From contig SVRJ01000005.1 in the NCBI GenBank assembly GCA_015064885.1, positions 1-64,000 on the forward strand: a DNA stretch of 64,000 bases, written 5' to 3'. The first letter of the stretch is position 1; every line of letters begins with the position of its first letter. Of the stretch, positions 29,133 through 41,143 are shown in pieces. The stretch is from Oscillospiraceae bacterium (GTDB lineage: Bacteria; Bacillota; Clostridia; Oscillospirales; CAG-272). The notes below the pieces were generated by a model that was not told the DNA's origin, made no database searches, and saw only the letters and a list, made by a program, of their open reading frames with translations. Made by a program: the position numbers and the translations under genes.

Positions 29133-29411
29133 TCAGCCTTCAGCTACTTCTTCTGTTTCAACTTCAACTACGTCGTCGTCTTCTTCTTCGCAGTCGCAGC
29201 AGTCACAGTCACAGTCATCGTCGCAGCAGTCGCAATCGCAATCGCAATCGCAGTCGCAGAGCTCTTCAAGGTACTCGTCGTACTTCTTCTTTTCGAGATA
29301 TTTAACAACAGCAAAAGCTATTCCTGCAATAGCAAGTACTACGCTTGCGGTGATAGCGATGATCTTACCGTAGTTGACCTTGGGTTCTTCCTTGCGGAAC
29401 CAATTAAACAT
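29133..29411 (-). CDS. Small single-TM protein with Asp-Cys repeat tail
   Basis: MFNWFRKEEPKVNYGKIIAITASVVLAIAGIAFAVVKYLEKKKYDEYLEELCDCDCDCDCDCCDDDCDCDCCDCEEEDDD...; GGAGGT 8 nt before ATG. Confidence 0.8.
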   Translation of the reverse strand: MFNWFRKEEPKVNYGKIIAITASVVLAIAGIAFAVVKYLEKKKYDEYLEELCDCDCDCDCDCCDDDCDCDCCDCEEEDDDVVEVETEEVAEG

Positions 29412-29578
29412 AATGATGTACCTCCAAAATAATATTTTATTAATATAAGTATACCACATTTTTCGGAAAATGCAATAGAAAATGCGAAAGTATTTTGTTA
29501 AAATTCTGTAACTAAATAAAAAATCATCGAAAAGCAAAAATAAAAAGGTTTATTTGCAAAAATGAAATATAAAGCATC

Positions 29579-29607
29579 TTGACGAACAGAAGAAAAAGTG
29601 ATATAAT
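29579..29607 (+). promoter_or_regulatory. Predicted sigma-A promoter for prmC
   Basis: TTGACG, 17 nt, TGA-TATAAT. Confidence 0.75.
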
Positions 29608-29680
29608 AAGTATAATAAATGTATATAGCGTATGTTTTTATGAGTATATTGTGATATGACGCTTATATGGGAGTGCGGAT

Positions 29681-30511
29681 TTGAAATTTTTTGACGTTGT
29701 AAACAGACTTCGCAATGCGGGTGCCGACGATCCGGTCGCGGATGCGGCGTATCTCGTCTCACACGTGTGCGGACTTGACAGAGACAGACTTCTTATGAGG
29801 CTTGACGACCCGGAGCTCGACTCGTGCACGCTTGAGGATGCGGTAGCCGGAAGAGAGAGCGGATATCCTCTTCAGTATATTCTCGGAGAGTGGGAATTCT
29901 ACGGGCTCCCTTTCACTGTAAAGGAAGGTTGCCTGATACCTCGCAGTGATACCGAGATACTTGTGGAAAAGGCGATATCTCTTATTCCGAGAGGTGTGTG
30001 CTTTGCCGACGTGTGTTGCGGAAGCGGATGCATAGCCGTTTCGATACTGAAACATAGGCCCGACCTTCGCGCAGTGGCTGTAGACCTTTACGACACGCCG
30101 CTCGAGCTTACTTCCGAGAACGCAAGGCTTAACGGTGTGAGCGACCGAATGAGCGTCGTCAGATGTGACGTTCTCGGTGAGGCCGAGAAGCTTTGTAAAA
30201 TACTGTCCGGGTGCAGGATCCTGATCTCGAATCCTCCGTATATTCCGAAAAAGGATATGGATCTTCTTGATCGGGAGCTTTTTCACGAGCCACGAAGCGC
30301 GCTTTGCGGGGGTGAGGACGGAATGGACTTTTACAGGGTGCTTACCGACGTTTCTTCCTCTCTCGGTATCGACGCTCTTTTTGAGATAGGATACGATCAG
30401 GGAGAGGCGATAACCGCGCTTTCTTCCGAGCGCAAAAGAGAATGCAGCGTATATAAAGATTACTCTGCAAACGACAGGGTGGCTTTTTTAAGAGCAAGGG
30501 CTGAAAAATAA
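29681..30511 (+). CDS. prmC: Release factor N5-glutamine methyltransferase
   Basis: LQYILGEWEFYGLPFTV, VLIPRSDTE, DVCCGSGCIAVSI, ISNPPYIP; TTG start. Confidence 0.93.
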   Translation: MKFFDVVNRLRNAGADDPVADAAYLVSHVCGLDRDRLLMRLDDPELDSCTLEDAVAGRESGYPLQYILGEWEFYGLPFTVKEGCLIPRSDTEILVEKAISLIPRGVCFADVCCGSGCIAVSILKHRPDLRAVAVDLYDTPLELTSENARLNGVSDRMSVVRCDVLGEAEKLCKILSGCRILISNPPYIPKKDMDLLDRELFHEPRSALCGGEDGMDFYRVLTDVSSSLGIDALFEIGYDQGEAITALSSERKRECSVYKDYSANDRVAFLRARAEK

Positions 30512-30536
30512 AATTGATATTTAAGGGGAATCTGCT

Positions 30537-31580
30537 ATGAAGATCACAGACGGAGTTAAAAAAGTAGGCTTTGCCGTCCTCGGACTCGGCATAGGAAAGG
30601 CACACGCCGAGGCTATCACTACGTCCGAATATGCATATCTTGTCTGCGCGTGTGACGTTGATGCCAAGAGGAGAGAGGATTTTTTGAAGAGATATCCGGG
30701 CGTTCCCGTTTATCCGGATTTTGATGAAATGATAAAGAACGAGGATATAGACGTTGTTTCTGTCTGCCTTCCCACTTATCTTCACGCTGAATATGCAAGA
30801 AAGATCCTTGCTGCGGGAAAACACTGCCTTGTGGAAAAGCCCGCGGATATTACGGTCGAGAGAGCAAGCGATCTCGGAGAATGTGCGAAGACTGCGGGAA
30901 AGAAGCTCGGATTTGTATTTCAGAACAGATATAACTACAATATGTACCCGATATACGAGGCGATAAGGAGCGGAAGGCTCGGTGACATATATCTCGGAAC
31001 CTTTGCCGTAAAGTGGCACAGGAAGCAGAGCTACTATGACGCAAACGGCGGATGGAGAGGAACGTGGGACAAGGACGGCGGAGGTTCTCTCATGAATCAG
31101 TCGATACACACTGTCGACCTTATGCTTACTCTTATGGGCAGTGAGGTCGAGGAGGTAAACTCAGCGGGCGGAGTTTACGGTCACGATATAGAGGCTGAGG
31201 ACACCACGGCATCTGTAATAAAATTCAAGAACGGAAGTATGGCTACCTTCGTCTCCACGACCTGCGCATATAACGGACTCTCTACAGAGGTCGGAATATA
31301 CGGAACAGGCGGAAGCATCGAATGCGACGGTGACAAAATAGTTCGCTGGAGACTCAGGGATGATCCGGACGGCATAGAGGAAGAGGAGATACTCGACGCT
31401 TACGGCATGGGAAATCTTTTTGCTTCCGTGAAGCACCCGGATGCAAGATGCGGACACGGATATATCATCGACGATATGGCGAGAGCGATTCTCGAGGACA
31501 GGGATCCTGCCATAACTCTCGATGAGGCACTCAAGAGTGTGGCACTGATCGAAAAAGTATACAAAAATATAAGAAAGTAA
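30537..31580 (+). CDS. Gfo/Idh/MocA-family oxidoreductase
   Basis: GFAVLGLGIGKAHAEAI, VSVCLPTYLHAEYARKILAAGKHCLVEKPADIT, GGSLMNQSIHTVDLM. Confidence 0.92.
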   Translation: MKITDGVKKVGFAVLGLGIGKAHAEAITTSEYAYLVCACDVDAKRREDFLKRYPGVPVYPDFDEMIKNEDIDVVSVCLPTYLHAEYARKILAAGKHCLVEKPADITVERASDLGECAKTAGKKLGFVFQNRYNYNMYPIYEAIRSGRLGDIYLGTFAVKWHRKQSYYDANGGWRGTWDKDGGGSLMNQSIHTVDLMLTLMGSEVEEVNSAGGVYGHDIEAEDTTASVIKFKNGSMATFVSTTCAYNGLSTEVGIYGTGGSIECDGDKIVRWRLRDDPDGIEEEEILDAYGMGNLFASVKHPDARCGHGYIIDDMARAILEDRDPAITLDEALKSVALIEKVYKNIRK

Positions 31581-31618
31581 AGCCGATAGGATGAGATTCC
31601 CGGAGGAAAGGAAAATAA

Positions 31619-32479
31619 ATGAGTTTTTTTAAATCAAGGTTCTTCTGTGTGCTTCTGGCTGTTGCCATAGTGCTTACCGCAATACCTACCATATTTGCGG
31701 CGACCGGAAACACGTATATTCTGAAAAATCTTTTGAACAGTGCTCTGACTCCGGTAAGAGGTGCGGTTGCGTATGTTTGCGATTCTGTGGAGGGCTACGG
31801 AAAATATTTTTCCACGGTCGACGAGCTGCGCGCGGAGAACGAGGAGCTAAGGGCTCTGCTTAACGAATATATGAGCAGGGTAGATGAGCTTGAGGGCGCG
31901 TCGAGGGATTACGAATGGCTCGCGGAGTATATGAAGATGAAAAAGATACTCGAAAAGTGCGAGTATTTCAGCGCGAACATATGTGAGAGAACGTATGTCG
32001 GAGGTACGCTGCGCTATTCCGTGGACGCCGGAAGTCTTCACGGCATAGAAAAGGAAATGATAGTTCTGTGCGGAAACGGTCTTTTCGGAAAGGTGACCGA
32101 GGTGGGTCTCAACTGGGCGACGGTATGCACGCCGTTTGACAGTACGGTCAGCTTCGGTGTGGCAAATCTGCGCACCAAGGAGAGAGGCTACACAGAGGCG
32201 GATATAGAGCTCACAGAGAATGGGATGTTCAAGGTATGCTTCCTCTCTGCGGAGGCAAACGTAGTTGCGGGTGATACGATAATAAGCGTCGGAAACGAAT
32301 GGCTTCCCGACGGAATAACGCTCGGCACTGTCGAAAGTGTTACAAGCAACGAATACGACAGAACAAAAATAGCGTACGTAAAGCCGCTCGGAAGCTATGA
32401 CGATGAATATGCGCTTATGATAGTCGTCTCTCACGAGTACAGCCTCGTTGACTACGAAAAAGACAGTGACGGTGAGTGA
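31619..32479 (+). CDS. mreC: Rod shape-determining protein MreC
   Basis: N-terminal TM, coiled-coil ELRAENEELRALL, C-terminal beta domain (GLFGKVTEVGLNWATVCTPFDST). Confidence 0.88.
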   Translation: MSFFKSRFFCVLLAVAIVLTAIPTIFAATGNTYILKNLLNSALTPVRGAVAYVCDSVEGYGKYFSTVDELRAENEELRALLNEYMSRVDELEGASRDYEWLAEYMKMKKILEKCEYFSANICERTYVGGTLRYSVDAGSLHGIEKEMIVLCGNGLFGKVTEVGLNWATVCTPFDSTVSFGVANLRTKERGYTEADIELTENGMFKVCFLSAEANVVAGDTIISVGNEWLPDGITLGTVESVTSNEYDRTKIAYVKPLGSYDDEYALMIVVSHEYSLVDYEKDSDGE

Positions 32480-33045
32480 GGCATCAGACTATGGCGATAA
32501 ATAAAAGAATAATGCGGGCGAGAGAAAGGCTTGAATCGAAAAGAATAGGCACGCTTCAGCTTATATATTCGGTGTTTCTCATCCTTTTGACAGTGATATG
32601 TCAGACGACGGTGTTTCCTTATTTTTCGGTGAACGGAATATGCTTTGACGCTACCGTATCGGTTGCCGTATTTCTCGCAATGTACACAAACGAATATTAC
32701 GGGTCAGTGTACGGCCTTATCCTCGGTACGTTTGCGGATATAATGCATCCAAGCCCGTTTCCCGTAATGCCGATAGTGTATCTTTTTATCTGTGCATTAT
32801 GCGGAATGAGCTTTAAAAGCATGAAGAAGGGATTCTTCATAAGGAAGCTTGCGCTGGGTCTCGGAGCTGTTGCCGTGAGGTCTGCGTTTCTTGCGCTGAT
32901 AAGAGCCTTCGGTCATCCGGATCCTTTGGGATATATTATCGGATACGAGCTGTGGCATTTTGTATATACTGCGGCGGTGATGCCGATATTCATGCTCCTT
33001 GCCTCTCCCGCGGGAAGAGCCTCGCAAGGACGAAACGCGATATAA
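32476..33045 (+). CDS. mreD: Rod shape-determining protein MreD
   Basis: Multi-TM protein overlapping the mreC stop; GLILGTFADIMHPSPFPVMPIVYLFICALCG. Confidence 0.8.
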   Translation: MRHQTMAINKRIMRARERLESKRIGTLQLIYSVFLILLTVICQTTVFPYFSVNGICFDATVSVAVFLAMYTNEYYGSVYGLILGTFADIMHPSPFPVMPIVYLFICALCGMSFKSMKKGFFIRKLALGLGAVAVRSAFLALIRAFGHPDPLGYIIGYELWHFVYTAAVMPIFMLLASPAGRASQGRNAI

Positions 33046-33080
33046 AAAAGAAAAAATAAAAGACAGAAAGGGTAACTGTT

Positions 33081-33956
33081 ATGAATACCGTAATTAAAAA
33101 TTCAGCACTTGAGGTCTCTGTAAGCGATATAGGAGCCGAGCTTATGAGTATAAAGCATTCGGGCAGAGAATATCTCTGGCAGGGAAACGCCGAAATATGG
33201 GAGGATCGCTCTCCCGTGCTCTTTCCTATATGCGGAAGACTCAAGGACGCAAGATATACCTACAAGGGAAAGACGTATGATATGGGTATACACGGCTTCC
33301 TTTGGAAAAGCAAAATGGAGATAAGCGAAAAGGGAGAGGATTTTGTCACGTACATACTCAAAGACAGTGAAGAAAGCAGAAAAATATATCCGTTCTCATT
33401 TGAGGCGAAGGTGTCGTATAAGCTTGAAGAAAACAGAATAGCATTCGGCTTTGCGCTCAAAAATACAGGAGAAGAGGAGCTTTATTTCTCACACGGCTAT
33501 CATCCCGGATTCATTCTTCCTCTTTGCGATGAAGACGATTTCTCGGACTCTTACGTTGAGTTTTCCGAAAAGTGCGAGCCGAAGCTGGTCGAAATGTCGG
33601 ATACTACCTATCTCGTTACCGGAAACACCCCGGATTTTCCGCTTGAAGACGGAAAAATACTCAGGCTTACACACAAGCTCTTTGATGAAAAATCAGTGTT
33701 CCTGAAGAATACGGCAAGAGAGCTTACTCTTCGCGGAAAGAATACCGACAGAAGCGTCAAGGTCTCCTTCCCCGAATGTGAGATACTCGGCTTCTGGCAG
33801 GCTGCGGGATGCAATGCCGAGTACCTTTGTGTAGAGCCGTGGAACGGACTTCCTTCCTACGACGGAGTTGACGAGGAGATAAGCACGAAGAAGGCCTCCA
33901 TGTCTCTCGCTCCTCACGCGGAATATTCAAATACGATATATATAACTCTAAACTGA
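33081..33956 (+). CDS. Aldose 1-epimerase family protein
   Basis: GAELMSIKHSGREYLWQGNAEIWEDRSPVLFPICGRL, FSHGYHPGFILP, LCVEPWNGLPSYDG. Confidence 0.9.
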   Translation: MNTVIKNSALEVSVSDIGAELMSIKHSGREYLWQGNAEIWEDRSPVLFPICGRLKDARYTYKGKTYDMGIHGFLWKSKMEISEKGEDFVTYILKDSEESRKIYPFSFEAKVSYKLEENRIAFGFALKNTGEEELYFSHGYHPGFILPLCDEDDFSDSYVEFSEKCEPKLVEMSDTTYLVTGNTPDFPLEDGKILRLTHKLFDEKSVFLKNTARELTLRGKNTDRSVKVSFPECEILGFWQAAGCNAEYLCVEPWNGLPSYDGVDEEISTKKASMSLAPHAEYSNTIYITLN

Positions 33957-33969
33957 CAGAGGTTATGAT

Positions 33970-35841
33970 ATGAAAAACAGATATTCGGTATATGCGGATG
34001 ACGTAATGTACGAGGATATCGGCGCAGGATATTCTTTTGACGATCTTACCGCAAGGCTTTCCGATCACATAACAGAAAAGCAGCTTAAGGACACTAAGGT
34101 ATGGGCCCTTACGGTAAAGCAGTTCGCACAGACGTCAGACGGCTTCGGAATAGACGACTCCGACAGAGGCTGGAGATGCGAATACTGGGGAAAGCTTATG
34201 AGGGGAGCCTGCTTTGTCTACCGTGTGTCGCGCGATGAGGAGCTTTATTCTGTTCTCAGACAGACGGTAGAGGATATGCTAAAAGCCCGGGACCCTCTCG
34301 GAAGATTCTCTACGTATTCTGTAGAGAAGGAATTTGACGGCTGGGATATATGGGGAAGAAAATACGTTATGCTCGGTATGATATATTTTCTCGATATATG
34401 CCGAGACGGAGAGCTTTCCGAAAGAATAATATCCGCACTTATGAGGCATGCCGACTATATGACCGAAAAGCTCGGACGCGAGGAAGACGGAAAAAGAAAT
34501 ATAGCAACGTGTACGAGCCATTGGGACGGACTCAATTCCTGCTCGGTGCTCGAGCCGTTTGTTTTCCTCTACAATATTACGGGTATTCGGAGGTATCTTG
34601 ATTTTGCCGACTATATAGTTTCCGTCGGAGGAACGTCAAAGGCTGATATTTTCGATATTGCTTATGAAAACGCCACTCGTATAAAAGACCTTCCGCAGAG
34701 GAAGGCGTATGAGATGATGTCCTGCTTTGAGGGACTTGCCGAGTACGTGAGGATAAAGGACAGTGAAAAGAACAGGACCGCGCTCAAAAACTTTGCGGAC
34801 AGAGTCCTTCTTGAAGAGACCTCTGTTATCGGATGCTGCGGATGCGATTTTGAGTGCTTTGACGGAACGCTCTCCTCTCAGTTCGATCCGGATAAAGAGC
34901 AGAATATAATGCAGGAGACCTGCGTCACGGTTACGTGGATGAAGTTCTGCTGGCAGATGCTTCGTATGTTCGGTGACGTGAGATATGCGGATGCACTTGA
35001 AATATCTCTTTATAACGCGTTTAACGGCGCTATACTTTCTGACGAGGAGATATTTCCCGAGGAGAACGGGGGGATCCCGCTTCCCGTCGACAGCTATAGC
35101 CCTATGCGCTGCGGTACGAGAAAGAGAAAAATGGGAGGAAGAAAAAGCATCACTCCCGACGGAGCCAAATACGGTTGCTGCGTAGCTATTGCCGCGGCAG
35201 GCTTTGGTATAGCTTCATTTGCGTCTGTTGCTCCCGCCCACGACGGATTTTACTTCAATCTTTACAGAAAGGGAAGCGTGTGCACTTCCTTCAACGGCAG
35301 TGACGTACGGTTTGATATTGATACGGATTATCCTGCAAGCGGACTTGTCAAAATAAAGGTCGGAGTTTCATCTCCGGTCGAGTTTTCTCTTAGATTGCGT
35401 GTTCCCGAATTTTCTTCAAAGACAAGAATATCGGTAGGGAAAGAGGAATTTTATCCCGAAAGCGGATATTTTGATATTACAAGAGAGTGGAGAGACGGAG
35501 ACGCGGTCACGCTGAGCTTTGATATGCCGATGAAAATGATACGTCCGTCAGATCTTGTTCCCGAGACCGAAACCGACGACTGCGTTTGCTTTATGAGAGG
35601 TCCGATCACTCTTGCCGCGGACGAAAGATGCGCGAACGTTTCGGAGGGGATCTCTCTCCCCGAAAAAGCGACGGTAAATAAAGACGCTATCACGTGTATT
35701 GAGAGCGAAAAGCCCTTTGAATGCAGAAATGCGTACACTCTTTTCGGTAACACCGATCGTCCGCTCACCCTCGTTGACTATGCTTCGGCAGGCCACGGAG
35801 ATAAGAACTATCTTATGGCAGCGTGGATAAAAGTAAAATGA
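33970..35841 (+). CDS. Beta-L-arabinofuranosidase-like (GH127/DUF1680-type) protein
   Basis: WDIWGRKYVMLGMIYFLDI, IMQETCVTVTWMKFCWQMLRMFGDVRYADALEISLYNAFNGAI. Confidence 0.75.
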   Translation: MKNRYSVYADDVMYEDIGAGYSFDDLTARLSDHITEKQLKDTKVWALTVKQFAQTSDGFGIDDSDRGWRCEYWGKLMRGACFVYRVSRDEELYSVLRQTVEDMLKARDPLGRFSTYSVEKEFDGWDIWGRKYVMLGMIYFLDICRDGELSERIISALMRHADYMTEKLGREEDGKRNIATCTSHWDGLNSCSVLEPFVFLYNITGIRRYLDFADYIVSVGGTSKADIFDIAYENATRIKDLPQRKAYEMMSCFEGLAEYVRIKDSEKNRTALKNFADRVLLEETSVIGCCGCDFECFDGTLSSQFDPDKEQNIMQETCVTVTWMKFCWQMLRMFGDVRYADALEISLYNAFNGAILSDEEIFPEENGGIPLPVDSYSPMRCGTRKRKMGGRKSITPDGAKYGCCVAIAAAGFGIASFASVAPAHDGFYFNLYRKGSVCTSFNGSDVRFDIDTDYPASGLVKIKVGVSSPVEFSLRLRVPEFSSKTRISVGKEEFYPESGYFDITREWRDGDAVTLSFDMPMKMIRPSDLVPETETDDCVCFMRGPITLAADERCANVSEGISLPEKATVNKDAITCIESEKPFECRNAYTLFGNTDRPLTLVDYASAGHGDKNYLMAAWIKVK

Positions 35842-35858
35842 TCTGATACGGCATAAAA

Positions 35859-35895
35859 AACGCCCCGCGTCGCAACAGTGCGAAAGCGGGGCGTT
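35859..35895. terminator. Bidirectional terminator
   Basis: aacgccccgc ... gcggggcgtt between convergent genes. Confidence 0.8.
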
Positions 35896-35900
35896 TTACT

Positions 35901-37580
35901 TTATTCTATTGTGCAGGTAAATTCCTTTGCACCGTCAGAAAGAGTGAAGTCTATAAAATAGCAAATATCTCCTTGCGTGCGTTTCTCTGAATTTATCTTC
36001 AAGGAGCAAAGCGAAGGATCGTATTTTATATTCACGTTTTCTATACTTACCGTTCCGTCTTCGGACAACGACGGAGGAATAAGAGTGACTATTCTTTCTG
36101 TTATGGGCGAGCTTCCGCTGTATCCGAAGCTGTCTTTTAGCGTGACCGAGGTGTCGGTAAAGCTGAATGAACGGTGGATATATTCAAGTCCCTCGCACCT
36201 GTACGCGCCCGAAATATCGGCAGAGAAGACACCGTTTTCGTATTTCGTGTCTTTTGCGGAGTATTCCTTTCCGTTGAGCTGAAGAGAGTCTCCTATTATC
36301 GGCACGCTGTGGCTTCTTGAAGACGCCTCGAGGATCGTGTATCTTTCCTTCGAGAAATACTGTCTTGTGTAAACTCCGGCGCCGATATCCATAAGCACCT
36401 GCTTTCCGCCTTTTGCGAAAATAAAGCTTCCTATATCATTGTGATTATGAAGCTCGTCGTTATGCCCTCCCTTTGCGGCAAATCCGTATGCGGAGGTGGT
36501 TTTTATAAGCCACTGTGAATCGGGAGCGTAAAACTCTGTGTTTGCGCTCTTGTCAAAGTCCCTGTAAAGCTTTTCGTCAAGCCAGATAAACGAGCGAAGC
36601 TGGAGGCAGAAGCGTCCGCAGCTGTCATAGTTATAGGAGTATTCAGGAGAAAAGACCGATATATCCTCAGGATACTCGTTTTTAAGATAGTGGACGAGAC
36701 CGAGATGACAGCTCAGGAATCTTCCGCCGTCGGCAAAGCTTACGCTTGCGCGACCCGATAGGAACATCTTCTGTATAAACGTCGAAACCGTTTTGACCTT
36801 TTCTCTTTCAAAGTAATTTGTTTCTCGGTTCGTGAAGCTCCTGACCATATCGGCGTAGACCGTGAAAAAGCCGAATCCGTAGTGCCAGTATCCGCAGCCC
36901 TCTATGCATATTCCGTCATCCTTGAAGCCGCTTAGATAGTATTCGAAGGCTCTGTCAAATCGGGGCTTGAGCGAGTCGAAAAGCTCGGGATACATGAGCA
37001 TTACCGTACAGGCAACAGATCCGGTGCATACGGCATTCCAGTTTGATCCCGAGGTCTCCCACCAGCTGTACGGCTCTTTTTGAAGATAGGAGGTTATTAT
37101 TCGTCTGTCGATCTCCGCCTTGATCCTGTTTCTTATCAGCGGCTCAAGTCTGTCACCGAGTATAGTGTATATCTCACTGAGAGCAAATCCCGTCTCTGAC
37201 GCAAAGAGGTCTATTACCGAGTTGTTGTTCGGCTCGAGCTTTTTCTGGTGCGCGGGCAGGCACCATGTGTATTCGTCGCATATTGCGTAAATGACGTTCA
37301 TAAGGTGGGTGAGGTATTTTTCCTCCTCGGGGTATATCAGTGCAAGAAGAGCAGAGCAGTCGAGTGAAAGCCTTCTGGCAAAGTATTTTGCTTCGTATAC
37401 GCCTCTGTCACCCGTATCCCAGTAAAGCTTGAAATCACTGTACGTAAGAGAGGATATATTTCCGTCTGCACAGTGTTTTTCCCAAAGAGCAAAAAGCTCT
37501 TTTCTGTGCTTCTCGAAGCAGTCCTTCGTGCGCACGTCCTCCCAAAAGGACCTTTCGTGTGCTTTTCCGAGTAATTTCAT
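35901..37580 (-). CDS. Heparinase II/III-family protein
   Basis: WWETSGSNWNAVCTG, YGFAAKGGHNDELHNHNDIGSFIFAKGGKQVLMDIGAGVYTRQYF. Confidence 0.85.
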   Translation of the reverse strand: MKLLGKAHERSFWEDVRTKDCFEKHRKELFALWEKHCADGNISSLTYSDFKLYWDTGDRGVYEAKYFARRLSLDCSALLALIYPEEEKYLTHLMNVIYAICDEYTWCLPAHQKKLEPNNNSVIDLFASETGFALSEIYTILGDRLEPLIRNRIKAEIDRRIITSYLQKEPYSWWETSGSNWNAVCTGSVACTVMLMYPELFDSLKPRFDRAFEYYLSGFKDDGICIEGCGYWHYGFGFFTVYADMVRSFTNRETNYFEREKVKTVSTFIQKMFLSGRASVSFADGGRFLSCHLGLVHYLKNEYPEDISVFSPEYSYNYDSCGRFCLQLRSFIWLDEKLYRDFDKSANTEFYAPDSQWLIKTTSAYGFAAKGGHNDELHNHNDIGSFIFAKGGKQVLMDIGAGVYTRQYFSKERYTILEASSRSHSVPIIGDSLQLNGKEYSAKDTKYENGVFSADISGAYRCEGLEYIHRSFSFTDTSVTLKDSFGYSGSSPITERIVTLIPPSLSEDGTVSIENVNIKYDPSLCSLKINSEKRTQGDICYFIDFTLSDGAKEFTCTIE

Positions 37581-37617
37581 AATTCATTTTTTCCTTTCGA
37601 AAAGATCTGCTTAAATA

Positions 37618-37644
37618 AAGGAGCGGGGATAGCCCCCGCTCCTT
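37618..37644 (-). terminator. Stem-loop/terminator downstream of the GH2 gene
   Basis: aaggagcgggg / cccccgctcctt. Confidence 0.65.
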
Positions 37645-37676
37645 GAGTGTTTCCGTTAGTAAAAACGGGTAGGTAT

Positions 37677-40814
<3,138 letters not shown>

Positions 40815-40816
40815 TT

Positions 40817-40845
40817 ATTATATCATAAATATTATTCTTTGTCAA
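40817..40845 (-). promoter_or_regulatory. Predicted sigma-A promoter for lacZ
   Basis: Minus strand TTGACA, 17 nt ending TGA, TATAAT. Confidence 0.8.
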
Positions 40846-41045
40846 GAGGAGAGAGAAAAAAGCAATTAAAAAACAAGACGCTTCCAATACGCATTTTGAA
40901 TATATAACGTTGTGCAAAATGAAACGAACGGTATTGAATATTTCATTTTTGACATGAAAATGGCGTGAAAATGAATTTTTTATATGTAAATTTGCAATTT
41001 ACAAAAAATAAACTTTTGAAAAGTGAAAAAAGTTACAAAAATCCC

Positions 41046-41074
41046 TTGACAAGCGGGCATTATTATAGTATAAT
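41046..41074 (+). promoter_or_regulatory. Predicted sigma-A promoter for the citrate synthase-like/aconitase operon
   Basis: TTGACA, 17 nt, TATAAT. Confidence 0.8.
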
Positions 41075-41143
41075 ATAAAATATTATTCGCAAAGCGTTAG
41101 AGACGCATCCGAACATAACATACGAAAACAGGGAGAATATGAT

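Noticed and set aside
29196-29260. CRISPR-like short repeats (GCAATCGCAATC...)
   Set aside because: Contiguous in-frame hexamer repeats encoding (DC)n without spacers; protein-coding low complexity.
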